From IMG/VR virus record IMGVR_UViG_3300042541_001236, positions 1-30,833 of that record: a stretch of DNA of 30,833 bases; one strand, given 5' to 3'. Of this stretch, positions 29,591 to 30,833 are shown piece after piece. Within the stretch, counting starts at the first letter, position 1. Every line of letters starts with the position of its first letter. The DNA comes from a virus. The notes beneath the pieces are model-generated. The model was not told the origin of the DNA. It saw nothing but the letters and a program-made list of their open reading frames with translations, and did not search any database. The position numbers and the translations under genes are program-made.

Positions 29591-30109
29591 TTATACACTA
29601 CCTCCCGCCCTCTTATAAAGCGCAACCATAGGCTCAAGCGTGTCGGCTAATGCCTTGCGCTCAAAGCTTTCCCAAGTCTCGATTGGCCTTGTGCTGTCCA
29701 GCCCCCTGAAATGCTGCGCAATATGGCCCGCCCACTTGATCCACCGAGAGCCATCCGCCTTTTGCCCCGTGCTGTGGCCCCCGTTGTCAGCAACCTCGTC
29801 GTCGCCTATGATGCCGATAAGCTTGAGCTGTCGAGTATCCGCTTCGAGACATTCCCTGCGCTGTCTTACCTTGTGAATTCCATGATACACATCGGCCTGT
29901 TCAGGCGTCAATCCCGGAACGTGTTCACGTAGCCACTCATGCAGCCTGCCGTGATACTGGTCTTTCGCCTTCTCGATAAGCGTGCCTACGTCAGCGGCAG
30001 CATTTAGCGCCTTGTAGATGTTCTGGCGTGCCTCGGTGGCAATGGACAGCGCCTCTTGGTGCTTGCTGGCGATCTCTGCGGCTAGGCTTGTGGATAGTTC
30101 TTGGTTCAT
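29591..30109 (-). CDS. Hypothetical phage protein (DUF3102-like impression)
   Basis: A 172-residue, mostly helical protein (MNQELSTSLAAEIASKHQEA, AARQNIYKALNAAADVGTLI-type helices, then LREHVPGLTPEQADVYHGIH). The layout recalls DUF3102-type proteins in which a helix bundle is followed by a short HTH-like segment; this is a weak call. It overlaps the HTH gene by ATGA. Confidence 0.6.
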   Translation of the reverse strand: MNQELSTSLAAEIASKHQEALSIATEARQNIYKALNAAADVGTLIEKAKDQYHGRLHEWLREHVPGLTPEQADVYHGIHKVRQRRECLEADTRQLKLIGIIGDDEVADNGGHSTGQKADGSRWIKWAGHIAQHFRGLDSTRPIETWESFERKALADTLEPMVALYKRAGGSV

Positions 30110-30414
30110 AGATTGGCCTTCATGTAAGGACTGGCGGGAAGTTGGTGTCTGCGGCAGAAATCGACCGCTCGATGGGAAATAAGTGCCCTTGTCGTGCCTA
30201 GCTTGGCTGCGATCTCTGACATGGAGCGCCCTGTTAAGTTGCTCGCTCCGATAGCATAGGCTACTCCGAATTTCTCAGGGCAGTCGGGCATTTCGTCAAT
30301 TACCGCCGAAAGGATCGCCATCATTTTACGGGCTACTTCAATCTCCTCAGGCGGATAATCGTCCTCATCTTCATAAGGATGCCGCCAGTGCGTATCGGCT
30401 AAATCTTGTTGCAC
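30106..30414 (-). CDS. Small helix-turn-helix protein
   Basis: An about 102-residue protein. The C-terminal half has a clear HTH: RSMSEIAAKLGTTRALISHR, then AVDFCRRHQL, like sigma-region-4/RNA polymerase sigma-like small phage regulators. A GTG at 30414 with AAGG upstream is preferred; a TTG at 30432 is an alternative. TTGACA lies at 30449-30444. It opens the rightward end of the minus-strand operon. Confidence 0.65.
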   Translation of the reverse strand: MQQDLADTHWRHPYEDEDDYPPEEIEVARKMMAILSAVIDEMPDCPEKFGVAYAIGASNLTGRSMSEIAAKLGTTRALISHRAVDFCRRHQLPASPYMKANL

Positions 30415-30432
30415 GCTCGCCTTGTGCGGCAA

Positions 30433-30833
30433 ATCGCGCTATCTGTCAAACTTGAATATCCGGAAAACAGTCAGAATTGGCAATGGCGTCGGCGCGCGGG
30501 ATTGCAAGCTTCAGACCGGTTGCGGTGGCGACGGGTGACACCTTGCCGAAAACCTGCGCAGAATCAAACGGGAAATGGGAGGTAACAAAGTTACTGGCCG
30601 TAACAATCCCGTGTTGGAGGCTAACCCCTTGAAAATCATGGCGGGAGGCCCCTACTACTACTACTACAACTAAATATAGATAGTAGTAGTAGTAGTGGGC
30701 TCTCTCATAGGGCCTCCCTCTCTGAATTTCTCTCTCTATTTAATAGGGGCTGTCTCCCGGAAATTACCGTTGCAAGCTAACCCGTTGATTATTAGCAAAA
30801 ATCTCGTAACAAACAACAACAGCCCACAAAAAA
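30433..30833. other. Non-coding end region with large hairpin and short repeats
   Basis: A stretch of 401 bp with no convincing gene. It contains the hairpin at 30643-30718, a GTAAC-AAA-GTTAC inverted repeat (30582-30594), and a direct repeat of about 26 bp (30613-30638 and 30769-30794; both contain GCTAACCC and TTGA). A 49-residue plus-strand frame (30483-30632) and a 32-residue one (30575-30673) exist but are unsupported. Confidence 0.5.
30643..30718. repeat. Two-tier hairpin with TAC/GTA triplet stem
   Basis: Inner stem of 17 bp (30651-30667 with 30683-30699) made of five TAC triplets against GTA triplets, one G-T pair, 15-nt loop. The outer stem GGGAGGCC / GGCCTCCC (30643-30650 with 30711-30718) encloses it. 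It could act as an RNA element or a replication/packaging signal. Confidence 0.75.

Noticed and set aside
30444-30449. TTGACA before the HTH gene as a complete sigma-70 promoter.
   Set aside because: No acceptable -10 box at 16-18 nt; kept only as a note.
30483-30632. A 49-residue plus-strand ORF (MASARGIASFRPVAVATGDT...) at the right end.
   Set aside because: No leader or homology is visible, and it spans the GTAAC inverted repeat and part of the direct repeat.

Overview
The window is part of a tailed-phage genome (free phage or prophage), about 30.8 kb and GC-rich. Nearly all of it is coding and most genes lie on the minus strand, many joined by 4-bp ATGA stop/start overlaps. I see no integrase, repressor or host gene, so phage versus prophage cannot be decided here. 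The host cannot be read from the sequence. A GC-rich Gram-negative host, perhaps Verrucomicrobiota, is only an impression from the style of the small phage proteins.

Read in the direction of transcription (right to left), the window opens at 30433-30833 with a 400-bp stretch holding a large hairpin built from TAC/GTA triplets. Next come a small HTH protein and an unknown protein (30414-29591), then a coupled pair: a ParB-like domain fused to a phosphoribosyltransferase, and a DUF2493/SLOG protein. These run straight into the terminase genes (28041-25674). The morphogenesis block follows: head-tail joining candidate, lambda-type portal, ClpP-like protease with a fused scaffold region, P22-like major coat protein, head-completion and tail proteins, a tail chaperone with a lambda-type GGGAAAG -1 frameshift, tape measure, distal tail and fibre proteins, then holin and M15 endolysin (23887-8117). 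The module is siphovirus-like.

The minus-strand layout is broken twice by plus-strand pairs. At 24090-25403 two genes of unknown function are each followed by a tract of GGCNN pentamers ending in a shared 37-nt element with CTATAAAAGGC. The first of them has an attenuator-like leader. At 7642-8113 lie a small unknown protein and a zinc-knuckle/RHH-like protein.

The left third (7303-1, minus strand) holds a tRNA-Met(CAU) with initiator-like features, small early genes, a RecE-like nuclease and RecT-like annealing protein, a coiled-coil protein, a chain of tiny overlapping genes and an SF2 helicase that runs off the left edge. Many of these genes have no Shine-Dalgarno sequence. Instead an A/C-rich leader of CCAACC/ACCAACC units sits directly before the ATG, and three times this follows a repeated terminator plus TTGCAC-N16-TAG(G/T)(G/T)T promoter-like cassette.

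The most unusual items are the ParB-phosphoribosyltransferase/SLOG pair, the GGCNN gene-cassette array, the three-state hairpin leader at 24003-24070, the initiator-like tRNA and the A/C leaders.
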